Shown: positions 42,781 to 50,540 of the stretch, one piece after another
Position numbering within the stretch: position 1 is the stretch's first letter
How the letters are laid out: each line of letters opens with the position of its first letter
Assembly (NCBI GenBank): GCA_944325895.1
Contig: CALVCA010000005.1
Location: 1-64,000 of the forward strand
Source of the DNA: Candidatus Gastranaerophilales bacterium
GTDB taxonomy: Bacteria; Cyanobacteriota; Vampirovibrionia; Gastranaerophilales; Gastranaerophilaceae
Length of the DNA stretch: 64,000 bases
Reading direction: 5' to 3'
Program-made: the position numbers and the translations under genes
Notes under the pieces: generated by a model
What the model was told of the DNA's origin: nothing
Database searches by the model: none
Seen by the model: only the letters and a program-made list of their open reading frames with translations

Positions 42781-43421
42781 TTTGGTGTTGTTGTCGCAAA
42801 ACATATAATATCATAAATATTATTTTTATGACATTCCGCTATCATCTCTTCAAACGTTGAGCCTGTTGTACAGATATCATCAATTAACAGAATTTTTTTA
42901 TCTTTTAATTTTGATTTATCTATTTTAAAAGCATTGTTCAAGTTTTGCAAACGTTCTTTTTTGGTTAATTTGTATTGGGGTTTTGTATCTTTAACCCGTT
43001 TTATTAATGAAAAATTCGGCTCAAAACCCGTAAGTGAGCAGAATTCTTCTGCGACAAGCTCCATGTGATTGTATTTACGTTTTTTGAGCCTGTTTTTATG
43101 TAAAGGTACCGGTACAACCTGAAAATCACCTTTTATATTGAGCTGTTTCCAAAAGTCATACATAAATTTCGCCTGAAAATATGCTAAATCCCTTTGCCTG
43201 TGATATTTTAACCCTCTGATTAATTGCTGCAGCTCTTTTGAGTAAATTCCGGCACAGTATACGTTTACACCGTCTATAATCCTGTTTACGTGCAAAGGCA
43301 GAGACATTAATTTTTCATAACATTTCGAACACATTCGGATTGATTCTTTTGAACTCTTGCAAAAGTAGCATTTCTTTTTATATATCCAGTCTAAAATACC
43401 CAATAATCTTCTTAATTCCAT
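42777..43421 (-). CDS. comF: ComF family phosphoribosyltransferase-like protein
   Basis: A 214-aa protein with an N-terminal zinc finger (CYFC, then CSKC) and a PRTase domain whose PRPP loop is LLIDDICTTGST. ComF proteins are needed for DNA uptake in transformable bacteria and act in the cytoplasm; the biochemical reaction is unsettled. TATAAT with a TGc extension ends 7 nt before the ATG at 43421, and there is no Shine-Dalgarno sequence, so I chose that ATG and predict a leaderless message. Pilus-like genes in the window would fit a competence role. Confidence 0.88.
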   Translation of the reverse strand: MELRRLLGILDWIYKKKCYFCKSSKESIRMCSKCYEKLMSLPLHVNRIIDGVNVYCAGIYSKELQQLIRGLKYHRQRDLAYFQAKFMYDFWKQLNIKGDFQVVPVPLHKNRLKKRKYNHMELVAEEFCSLTGFEPNFSLIKRVKDTKPQYKLTKKERLQNLNNAFKIDKSKLKDKKILLIDDICTTGSTFEEMIAECHKNNIYDIICFATTTPK

Positions 43422-43427
43422 AAACAA

Positions 43428-43436
43428 ATTATAGCA
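43428..43436 (-). promoter_or_regulatory. Extended -10 promoter of comF, predicted leaderless
   Basis: Minus-strand TGcTATAAT (43436-43428). The expected start coincides with the A of the ATG at 43421. Confidence 0.65.
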
Positions 43437-43443
43437 CGGAAAT

Positions 43444-44709
43444 TTATACCGGTAATTTGACGCAAAATTCTGTTTTTACGTTTTCTTCGCTTTCGACGGT
43501 TATTTCACCGCCGTGCGAGAGTGCTATTTGCTGTGAAAGATACAGACCTAAGCCTGTGCCTATTTTGCGGAATTTTTTCGCTGCCGAATAATATTTGTTA
43601 AAAATCATTTTAATTTCGTCTTTTGAAATCCCTTGTCCGTAGTCAATTACCGATATTGTGATAAATCCCGGCTCCTCGCCCGTTTTTATATCAATACATT
43701 CTTTTGTATTACTGTGGGATATTGCGTTCGAAACAAGGTTTTTAATAACTCTTGTTAACTGTATTTTATCAGCATTAACCGTTAAATTCCTTTCGGGATT
43801 AAAATTAATCTTTATCCCGTTTGCGATAGGCTGCATTTCAGTAACTATTTCTTCTAAAAACGGATTTAAAACAATATTTTCTTTAAACAATTTTATCCCT
43901 GTTTCTTTAATTTTGTAGGTTTCAAGCAAAATTTGAACAAGGTCAATCAGTTCTTTATTTGATGTTTGCATATTTAAAAGAGCAATCTTTTGCTTTTCGG
44001 TTATTTCTCCGAATTTTCCTTCAAGGAGAAATTCTACTATATTTGATTCTGCTACAATCGGAACCTTTAAGTCATGGGTAAGCGTTGCGACAAAATCTTC
44101 TTTTAAAGTTTCGATTTCTCTTTCATTTGTAACGTCTTTGATTAAGAGTACAAAACGTTGTTTTTTGTCATCTGTTTTGAGTTTTTGAGTGCTGATTATA
44201 AAGTTATTTGTGGGTGTATGCTTTATAAAAACATCATTCCCGTTGAGTTTTTCTATTTCTTCGTCATCGGCTATTTGTATAAATTCATTGATATTTTTTC
44301 CGACAAGATGCTTGCCTTTAACTCCAAACCAGGTCGAAACTTTCGGAGTAGCTCTTAAAATATCATAATGTTCATTTATTATCAAAATCCCGTCAGATAA
44401 AGAATTTATAACTGATTCCAGTAATCTGTTTTGCCGCATAAGTTCCGCCTGATATTCAACAATCATCTTTTCTCTGTCGTTAAGCGTTTCGACCATTCTG
44501 TTAATACTGTCTGTTACGGTTTGATATGTAGGGTGTTCAAGCTTTTCTATTTTTGTTGTTAAATTTCCGTATCTGACAGAATTTACCGTATTAGTTACTG
44601 TTCCTAAATAATCGTTGATTTTTGACCAGCGTTTGTTTGTATTTCTTGTTATAAAAAACAACAGTACAAAAACTAAAATTAAACAACTGTTAATAATATA
44701 TGAAATCAT
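43444..44709 (-). CDS. PAS-containing membrane histidine kinase
   Basis: A 421-aa kinase with one N-terminal membrane helix (3-21), a HAMP-like/coiled segment, a PAS domain (about 95-195), a HisKA box with H212 (TLTHDLKVP) and a HATPase (N box VIKNLVSNAISHS, G1 DYGQGI, G2 GTGLGLY). Its N-terminus has no extracytoplasmic sensor, so sensing is probably by PAS. No response regulator is adjacent. It is transcribed from the palindromic divergent promoter shared with kdsC. Confidence 0.9.
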   Translation of the reverse strand: MISYIINSCLILVFVLLFFITRNTNKRWSKINDYLGTVTNTVNSVRYGNLTTKIEKLEHPTYQTVTDSINRMVETLNDREKMIVEYQAELMRQNRLLESVINSLSDGILIINEHYDILRATPKVSTWFGVKGKHLVGKNINEFIQIADDEEIEKLNGNDVFIKHTPTNNFIISTQKLKTDDKKQRFVLLIKDVTNEREIETLKEDFVATLTHDLKVPIVAESNIVEFLLEGKFGEITEKQKIALLNMQTSNKELIDLVQILLETYKIKETGIKLFKENIVLNPFLEEIVTEMQPIANGIKINFNPERNLTVNADKIQLTRVIKNLVSNAISHSNTKECIDIKTGEEPGFITISVIDYGQGISKDEIKMIFNKYYSAAKKFRKIGTGLGLYLSQQIALSHGGEITVESEENVKTEFCVKLPV

Positions 44710-44769
44710 TTGTCTTAACCTTATTTTATATGTTATAATAATTATAACAAATTAAAGGAGATTTGTCAT
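44710..44769. promoter_or_regulatory. Divergent promoter built on a perfect palindrome
   Basis: TGTTATAAT-a-ATTATAACA (44731-44749) is a perfect 9+1+9 palindrome that holds TATAAT on both strands (plus 44734-44739, minus 44746-44741). The plus -35 is TTGTCT (44710-44715, 18-bp spacer). The minus -35 is ATGACA (44769-44764, 17-bp spacer) and overlaps the kdsC start. The two -10 boxes are back to back, so kinase and kdsC transcription should compete or share control. Confidence 0.65.
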
Positions 44770-45244
44770 TATTAAGCTACCGAATACAATTAAATGGATT
44801 ATAACTGATTTTGACGGGATTATTACCGACAACTGCGTTTATATAAACGACGATTTTACTATGTCAAGAAAATTAAATTTTAAAGACGTAATGGCTTTTT
44901 CAATATTGCGTAAAAATAATTATAATGTCGCAATAATTTCAGGCGAAGAAAACAGTGCAATTCAAACCGTTGCGAAAAAATTTAACATTGAAGAAGTTCA
45001 CCAAAATATAAGAATTAAAATAGACGTATTAAAAGATATAATAAGAAAATACAATTTAACTCCGCAGGATTATGTATATATAGGCGACGATATAAATGAC
45101 ATAGAATGCCTGGAATATTCCAAATATAAAATTACAGTACCGCATTCGGTTTTGAAGCTGAAACGGATAAAAGGCATACAAATAACAACTGCAGAAGGCG
45201 GCAGCGGTGCATTCAGAGAGGTAGTTGATTGTTTGGTTGGTTAA
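44768..45244 (+). CDS. kdsC: KdsC-like 3-deoxy-manno-octulosonate 8-phosphate phosphatase, apparent ATT start
   Basis: A 158-aa HAD phosphatase. The nucleophile pair D14-F-D16-G is in IITDFDGIITDN, the second motif is IISGEEN, and the third is GDDINDIECL. KdsC makes KDO for lipopolysaccharide. The first ATG in frame (44861) lies after the catalytic Asp, so it cannot be the start. Upstream codons back to the stop at 44753 include no ATG, GTG or TTG. AGGAG (44756-44760) is 7 nt before the codon ATT at 44768, which I take as the start. Sequencing error is the alternative. Confidence 0.8.
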   Translation: MIKLPNTIKWIITDFDGIITDNCVYINDDFTMSRKLNFKDVMAFSILRKNNYNVAIISGEENSAIQTVAKKFNIEEVHQNIRIKIDVLKDIIRKYNLTPQDYVYIGDDINDIECLEYSKYKITVPHSVLKLKRIKGIQITTAEGGSGAFREVVDCLVG

Positions 45245-46695
45245 AAAAAGTTTTTGAAAAAGTAAAAGATATAAATATATCAGTAAATGATTATCAAAAC
45301 GAAACCGAAAACCAGACAATTCCGTCTGTTGCTTATGTAAACCGTGCAAAAAAAATGCTTGATAAATCCGAATTTGAGGAAGCCAAAAAAGTTTTGAAAG
45401 AAGCACTGGAGTTTACACAAAAAGACGCTTTGGTTTATAAATATTTAGGCATGTGCGAAGAAAAACTCGGGCATTTTGACGAGGCGATAAATGATTATAA
45501 ATTGTCGGCAAAGCTTAATCCCCATGACAAAAATGTATGGCACAAACTGGGACTTGCACTGATGGTTGTAAGAAATTATCCCGAAGCGGAAAAATATTTT
45601 GAACAAGCAGATAAAATAAGTCCGTTTAATACGGATATTCAAACCGGCTGGGGCATGACTTTATTTAAACAAAAAAAATATAAAGATGCTCACGAAAAAT
45701 TTATGAAAGCTATAAATATTAACAGGTACAATTTTTCAGCAATGCTTTTGGCTGCAATTGCCGAAATAAGAATTGAAAAGTATGATGATGCGGAAACCAA
45801 ATTGAATTTTTTAATTAAAACAAGTCCGAATGAAAGTTCTTTGTATGAACTTGCAAATTTGTTTTTTATAAAAAAAAATTACGACAATGCAATAAAATAT
45901 GCGGAGCAATCAATAGAATTCAATAAAAATATGCTGCCAGGGTATTTGCTTTTGGGTAAAATTTATTCTTTAAAATTTGATTATGAAAATACAATGAAAT
46001 ATTTTGAAGCGGCAAGTCAGAATAAACTTGAAAGTGCTTTGTTATATTGCGAATGGGGACAGGCACTTGTGAGGCTGTATAGATTTTTTGAAGCAAAAGA
46101 AAAGTTTCAAAAAGCGTTGTTTGAAGATGTTAATTACCCCGAAGCACAGGCAGGCATGGCATTATGCTGCCTAGAAGCGAAAGATTTTAAAAGAGCAAAT
46201 GACTTTATGCCTTCAAATAATCTGTACACACACGAAATAAACGGGCTTAAACTTTTTGCGGAAGGCAAATATTTTGATGCGGCACAATGTTTTAAAAAAT
46301 CTTTAAATGAAAATCCTGATAATATATACAATTATTACAGGCTCGCAAAATGTTATGAAAAACTTAACAATAATGAAATGATACTGGATTCATATGATAA
46401 ATTTATAAAATATAACCCCGAATATGTTCCCGTATACTTGGATTATGCAAAATATTTACTGTCCGTAAATGATCCTCAAAATGCTCAAAGAAAGCTCAGA
46501 AAAGCAATGAAGCTTGATGAAAATAATCAGGAAATTTTAAATTTGTTGTTTTATGTAAGTTACATACTTGTCAAAGAAAACATTTGTGAATATAATGTTA
46601 AAGAAGCAATATCAATTGCAGATAAAACAGAGCAGTTTAATTACCCTGAGTTAAAGGCGGATTTAGAAGAAATTTTAAAGAATATACAGAAATGA
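45229..46695 (+). CDS. TPR-repeat protein (488 aa)
   Basis: About ten TPR units run from residue 35 to 420 (for example VYKYLGMCEEKLGHFDEAI and AEKYFEQADKISPFN), with no signal peptide or membrane helix. The start is TTG at 45229, with GAGAGG 8 nt upstream, and it overlaps the kdsC end by 16 nt. It ends by overlapping lysC by 4 nt. A protein-binding scaffold; partners unknown. Confidence 0.87.
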   Translation: MFGWLKKVFEKVKDINISVNDYQNETENQTIPSVAYVNRAKKMLDKSEFEEAKKVLKEALEFTQKDALVYKYLGMCEEKLGHFDEAINDYKLSAKLNPHDKNVWHKLGLALMVVRNYPEAEKYFEQADKISPFNTDIQTGWGMTLFKQKKYKDAHEKFMKAININRYNFSAMLLAAIAEIRIEKYDDAETKLNFLIKTSPNESSLYELANLFFIKKNYDNAIKYAEQSIEFNKNMLPGYLLLGKIYSLKFDYENTMKYFEAASQNKLESALLYCEWGQALVRLYRFFEAKEKFQKALFEDVNYPEAQAGMALCCLEAKDFKRANDFMPSNNLYTHEINGLKLFAEGKYFDAAQCFKKSLNENPDNIYNYYRLAKCYEKLNNNEMILDSYDKFIKYNPEYVPVYLDYAKYLLSVNDPQNAQRKLRKAMKLDENNQEILNLLFYVSYILVKENICEYNVKEAISIADKTEQFNYPELKADLEEILKNIQK

Positions 46696-47957
46696 AAAAG
46701 ATTATAGTACAGAAATTCGGCGGAACATCAGTCGCTGATACCGATAAGATAAAAAATGTCGCAAAAATTGTCATCAGAGAAAAACAAAACGGAAATGACG
46801 TTGTGGTTGTAGTTTCAGCGATGGGACATACAACGGATCATCTTGTAAAAATGGCAAAGGCATTAAGTCCAAACCCATCCGCAAGAGAAATGGATATGCT
46901 TTTATCAACGGGAGAAGGGGTGTCTATTGCACTTTTGGCAATGGCAATACAGGCAGAAGGTTATGATGCCGTAAGCTTTAACGCTATGCAGGTTGGTATA
47001 ATGACAGAAAATATCCATACAAAAGCGAGAATACTGGATATTAAAACAGATAAATTAAGAAAGAATTTGGACGCCGGCAAAATAATTGTTGTAGCCGGAT
47101 TTCAGGGTGTAACAGAGGACGGCGAGATTACAACATTAGGCAGAGGCGGTTCTGACACTTCAGCCGTAGCTTTGGCAGCGGCATTGAACGCAGAACGCTG
47201 TGATATTTATACTGATGTGGAAGGTGTTTATACAACGGATCCGAGAGTTGTTCCGAAAGCTTCAAGGCTGGATGAGGTTTCTTATGATGAAATGCTTGAA
47301 CTGGCACATGCCGGTGCAAACGTTCTTCATCCGAGAAGCGTTGAAACCGCAAAACAATTTGCAGTGCCTTTGAGAGTTCGCAGCAGTTTTAAATTGGACA
47401 ATTTGGGTACATTAATTTTAGGAGTGGATAAAATGGAAATATTTAAACCGGTAGCAGGTGTAGCCGCTGATTTGCAGCAGGCAAGAATTGTTGTTTGCGA
47501 TGTGCCCGACAGACCGGGTATAGCTGCAGGATTATTCGGCAAGCTTGCCAAAGAAAATATCTCGGTGGATATGATTATCCAATCGTATGCGAGAAAAATT
47601 TCAAATACTAACGATATTGCATTTACTGTAACACTGGCTGATTTGCCTAAAACACTTACGGTTTTGGAAAGCCTTAAAGCGGAAACAGGTGCCAGCGATA
47701 TAAAAGTTGATGACAATATTGCGAAAGTTTCTATTGTGGGTGCCGGCATGATTGACAGACCGGGTATAGCTTCAACAATGTTTGAAACACTTGCTGAATT
47801 AAATATAAATATCAAAATGATTTCAACAAGCGAGATAAAAATAAGCTGCCTGGTGGATAAATCGGATGCTCATAAGGCTGTTGAAGCATTGCATAAGGTT
47901 TTCGGGCTGGAGTGCGATGAAATCGCCGATGTTAAAGGTGATTTGCCGGATGTCTAA
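46692..47957 (+). CDS. lysC: Aspartate kinase
   Basis: First step of the aspartate pathway to lysine, threonine and methionine. The 421-aa protein has the kinase signature VQKFGGTSVAD, the FQGVTEDGEITTLGRGGSDTSA-type region (starting near residue 137; here only its hallmark GRGGSDTSA is cited) and two C-terminal ACT domains (about 270-400) for feedback by lysine or threonine. It is the monofunctional form common in cyanobacteria and Firmicutes. The ATG overlaps the TPR gene stop (ATGA). lysA is 37 kb upstream. Confidence 0.95.
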   Translation: MKKIIVQKFGGTSVADTDKIKNVAKIVIREKQNGNDVVVVVSAMGHTTDHLVKMAKALSPNPSAREMDMLLSTGEGVSIALLAMAIQAEGYDAVSFNAMQVGIMTENIHTKARILDIKTDKLRKNLDAGKIIVVAGFQGVTEDGEITTLGRGGSDTSAVALAAALNAERCDIYTDVEGVYTTDPRVVPKASRLDEVSYDEMLELAHAGANVLHPRSVETAKQFAVPLRVRSSFKLDNLGTLILGVDKMEIFKPVAGVAADLQQARIVVCDVPDRPGIAAGLFGKLAKENISVDMIIQSYARKISNTNDIAFTVTLADLPKTLTVLESLKAETGASDIKVDDNIAKVSIVGAGMIDRPGIASTMFETLAELNINIKMISTSEIKISCLVDKSDAHKAVEALHKVFGLECDEIADVKGDLPDV

Positions 47958-47976
47958 TTAAAAAAAGCAGTTCATT

Positions 47977-47988
47977 GCCCGATCGGGC
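47977..47988 (+). other. Short GC-rich hairpin after lysC
   Basis: The 12-bp palindrome GCCCGATCGGGC lies 20 nt after the lysC stop between an A-run and a T-rich tail. It may be part of a weak terminator, but the T-run is interrupted. Confidence 0.4.
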
Positions 47989-48118
47989 TATTTTGTGCTG
48001 TTTAAATTAAAATGTCTTATGTCTTAAAACCCTTGAATAAGTGTACTTTTGGCACTTTATGCCGAAATAGTTATCATAATTATATTTTAGCCTTCTTAAC
48101 AAATGTTTACAATAAGGG

Positions 48119-48147
48119 TTGACAAAAAATGTTTTATAGTATATAGT
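48119..48147 (+). promoter_or_regulatory. Strong promoter of the 94-aa gene
   Basis: TTGACA (48119-48124), 17-bp spacer, TATAGT (48142-48147). The leader to 48209 is about 55 nt and holds AAAGGAGG. Confidence 0.75.
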
Positions 48148-48208
48148 GAAATTGTAAAGATGAAGTGTTAAAATAACACTTAATGAAATCCCGAAAGGAG
48201 GGAGTAAC

Positions 48209-48493
48209 ATGAGAATAACATCAATACAAAATTTATCTACAAAAAGTATTTCATTTGGTAACAGAGATTTAAATAACATAACTCCTACAGTCGGTCTTTT
48301 ATCTTTGCAAAATTCTGATAAATTGAATTTTGAGAAAAATTTAAGACTGGCTCAAAAAGCCGATGCTGTCCAATCAAACCCCATAAAAGCATTGGCTAAC
48401 AAATTCGTCAAGGCTTATAATATACTGTTTTCAGAAAAACATGAAGCAAGAAGACAAAGTGCCCCATACGTTCACATACCGTATTTGGCATAG
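48209..48493 (+). CDS. Lineage-type small protein (94 aa)
   Basis: Unrecognised. N-terminus MRITSIQNLSTKSISFGN, without a hydrophobic signal, then a basic helical region (ALANKFVKAYNILFSEKHEA) and the tail YVHIPYLA. Strong promoter, strong AAAGGAGG and a terminator at 48534 argue that it is highly expressed as a single-gene unit. The start resembles that of the LysM-lysozyme (MRINSIEINF). Confidence 0.8.
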   Translation: MRITSIQNLSTKSISFGNRDLNNITPTVGLLSLQNSDKLNFEKNLRLAQKADAVQSNPIKALANKFVKAYNILFSEKHEARRQSAPYVHIPYLA

Positions 48494-48533
48494 AATCCTT
48501 AACTATTTACCCCTTGGCTTTTAAGCCAACATT

Positions 48534-48563
48534 AATCCTTTCTCGAAAGAGAAAGGATTTTTT
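48534..48563. terminator. Bidirectional terminator
   Basis: AATCCTTTCTC, GAAA loop, GAGAAAGGATT: a perfect 11-bp stem followed by T-residues. A smaller hairpin TTGGCTT-tt-AAGCCAA precedes it at 48514-48529. It closes the 94-aa gene; the convergent 232-aa gene stops at 48562. Confidence 0.9.
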
Positions 48564-49260
48564 ATATATTTGCTCCGCCTTCGGTAATTTTTTTATTTGC
48601 ATTTTTTGCCCCTTCAGTCTTTTTTATAAAAGATATTGTAAAATCTGTAGCTTCTTTGTCCCTTTGAACCGCTTCAGTCAGGGCTAAAGTATCTTCCAAA
48701 GAAAGTTTGGCGAGGCTTTTATCGTTAACGTTTTTTAAATATTTTTTGAAGTTTTTTTGTGCTTTAAAGTCAAATCCGGGTAATCCTGTTCTATAGGCAT
48801 ACCATTTGTAAAATTGATGGATTAAATGAGCCGTATCAATTTTTTTATCGGTAATTATATATACCGGATTGCTTTTTAAAGCAAAACCTGATTGAGTAAG
48901 AATATTTATTATCAAAGCTTTCAGTCCGTGCTGTTCAAAAAGCATGCCTTCTTCTTCATCAAGAAGCTTTAATATATTGTTGTTGATTTTACAAGCTTTT
49001 GTACCGGCGGTTTTGATGTATTCTAAAAGCTTTATTGGTGTATTTTGTACGCTTTTAACAATGTCTGTAACATTTTTTTCAACAAGTTCTTTGTTTTTTT
49101 CCGTTTCAATATTTAGTGTCATATGTTCTGTTGATGACAGTATTGTTTTTGAAGTTTTATTACTGTATGAGTTTTTAAGGGTTTTATTCAGCTTGAGCGT
49201 TAATACTTTTTCTTGTATTGACAATAATTTGTATAAAACTTTTCGGAATAAATTTTGCAT
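48562..49260 (-). CDS. Hypothetical protein (232 aa)
   Basis: Unrecognised, basic and helical, no signal peptide or membrane helix. TATAAT (49273-49268 on the minus strand) ends 8 nt before the ATG and there is no Shine-Dalgarno sequence, so a leaderless message is likely. Its 3' end lies in the terminator stem shared with the 94-aa gene. Confidence 0.75.
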   Translation of the reverse strand: MQNLFRKVLYKLLSIQEKVLTLKLNKTLKNSYSNKTSKTILSSTEHMTLNIETEKNKELVEKNVTDIVKSVQNTPIKLLEYIKTAGTKACKINNNILKLLDEEEGMLFEQHGLKALIINILTQSGFALKSNPVYIITDKKIDTAHLIHQFYKWYAYRTGLPGFDFKAQKNFKKYLKNVNDKSLAKLSLEDTLALTEAVQRDKEATDFTISFIKKTEGAKNANKKITEGGANI

Positions 49261-49267
49261 AATATTT

Positions 49268-49273
49268 ATTATA
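49268..49273 (-). promoter_or_regulatory. -10 box directly before the 232-aa gene
   Basis: Minus-strand TATAAT (49273-49268) with no clear -35. Predicted transcription start 49260-49261, at the ATG. Confidence 0.45.
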
Positions 49274-49314
49274 CTCTATTTTTCGTTTTAAATTTTCATC
49301 TTAATGAATGAATA

Positions 49315-49343
49315 TTGTATAGCTTTGAAGAATTTGATATAAT
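49315..49343 (+). promoter_or_regulatory. Promoter of the second pseudopilin
   Basis: TTGTAT (49315-49320), 17-bp spacer, extended -10 TGaTATAAT (hexamer 49338-49343). The leader is about 17 nt with AGGAGG. Confidence 0.7.
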
Positions 49344-49366
49344 TTTATAAATACAGGAGGAAAAAT

Positions 49367-50410
49367 ATGAAAAAAGCTATAAATATGTCTGATAAAAAAT
49401 TTCATGCCTTCACGCTTGCAGAAGTTTTAATAGTGCTCGGAGTATTGGGGGTCGTTGCAATACTTACTATGCCGACATTAATGACAGGAGTACAGACAAG
49501 AGGGTATGAAACAAGTGCAAAGGTATTTGAAGGCAGACTTGAAGAAGCAATGAAGTCAATGAACCAAAAGCGGATACTTTCAGGACACACATCAACAGCA
49601 GATTTTGTAAACTCACTATCAAAAGTTATGAAAATAAGCAAAATATGTGATTCAAGCCATATAACAGACTGTTTTCCGGAAGTAATAACATACGGCAACT
49701 CGGACGTTGAGATGAAGGAAATAAAAAGTGCCAAAAATTTCGGACAAAAGGATTGGGATACGGAAACCGTGGGCTTGATGTTTGCAAACGGGACATCAGC
49801 GGTAATAGCGTATAACCCTTCCTGTAAACAGGACAGATACAGCAATTTAATAACAGGTTCTGATTGTTACGGAATAGTATACGATACAACGGGATTTGGA
49901 AAACCTAATACACTTGGTAAAGATATAGGGTCATTGCAGGTAACGAAATTAGGTAAAGCTTGTGCAGTTGAAGCGGGCGGAGCATGTTTATCCGCTGCCA
50001 GTATCGGAAATAGTTCATTATTAAAGAGCGAATGTGAAAAACGTAGAGGTGAGTTAGGTATAAGAGCGTGTTCTTATATTAATGATTTTTGGGCAGGAGC
50101 AGTGGCTGCCTGCGGCGGTGTTGACAAAATGGCTGATGCAAAAGATTTGGAAGAATTGGCTTCTTATCTTTACGGTACTAATATTTCAGGAAACGATATT
50201 AAGAGAGATCTTACATTGAATTACGAGCGTGCTGCGGAAATTGGGATTAAAGTAAATCCCGGTGACAGATTTTTTATATGGACGGGTGAAGAAGTACCTG
50301 ATGATTTGCGGCATAAAGCTTATAACAGAGAGTTTGGTTCTACTTACACTCAACTGCGTGATATTGACGTAAAGCGTTATAATTATTTTTATTACATGTG
50401 TAAAGAGTAG
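49367..50410 (+). CDS. Type IV pilin-like / pseudopilin protein (347 aa)
   Basis: The leader peptide ends FHA and is followed by FTLAEVLIVLGVLGVVAIL with Glu at +5, a prepilin N-methylation segment. The residue before the cleavage site is Ala, not the usual Gly. The C-terminal 300 residues are large for a pseudopilin and contain about ten Cys (for example KICDSSHITDC, GACL, ACSY, ACGG), so disulfides are likely. AGGAGG precedes the ATG. It could be a minor pilin or an adhesin carried on the filament. Confidence 0.85.
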   Translation: MKKAINMSDKKFHAFTLAEVLIVLGVLGVVAILTMPTLMTGVQTRGYETSAKVFEGRLEEAMKSMNQKRILSGHTSTADFVNSLSKVMKISKICDSSHITDCFPEVITYGNSDVEMKEIKSAKNFGQKDWDTETVGLMFANGTSAVIAYNPSCKQDRYSNLITGSDCYGIVYDTTGFGKPNTLGKDIGSLQVTKLGKACAVEAGGACLSAASIGNSSLLKSECEKRRGELGIRACSYINDFWAGAVAACGGVDKMADAKDLEELASYLYGTNISGNDIKRDLTLNYERAAEIGIKVNPGDRFFIWTGEEVPDDLRHKAYNREFGSTYTQLRDIDVKRYNYFYYMCKE

Positions 50411-50447
50411 TAATATAAAGAAAAAATAAAGATTGTAAAAATTACAC

Positions 50448-50476
50448 TTGCTTTTTTTGTTCTGTTGTTTTATAAT
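50448..50476 (+). promoter_or_regulatory. adhE promoter
   Basis: TTGCTT (50448-50453), 17-bp spacer, TATAAT (50471-50476). The leader to 50541 is about 58 nt and contains the Rex-like site and AAAAGGAG. Confidence 0.7.
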
Positions 50477-50480
50477 GTAA

Positions 50481-50498
50481 TTGTGAAATAAATCACGA
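50481..50498 (+). promoter_or_regulatory. Rex-like operator at adhE
   Basis: TTGTGA-AATAAA-TCACGA. The Rex consensus is TTGTGA-n6-TCACAA; only one base differs. It lies at about -2 to +16 around the predicted transcription start, where a repressor would block initiation. Rex releases DNA when NADH is high. Confidence 0.65.
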
Positions 50499-50540
50499 AA
50501 AGAAAAATTGCGGAAGTTGTAATTAAAAGGAGATAAACAT

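Noticed and set aside
47327-47815. 162-aa open frame antisense to lysC
   Set aside because: lysC is complete with both ACT domains, and the antisense frame has no independent support.
47977-47988. GCCCGATCGGGC as a cyanobacterial HIP1 (GCGATCGC) site
   Set aside because: It shares only the central CGATCG and I noticed no other copies; treated as a simple hairpin.
48007-48279. 90-aa open frame on the minus strand between lysC and the 94-aa gene
   Set aside because: It runs over the strong promoter and ribosome binding site of the 94-aa gene and lacks its own start signals.
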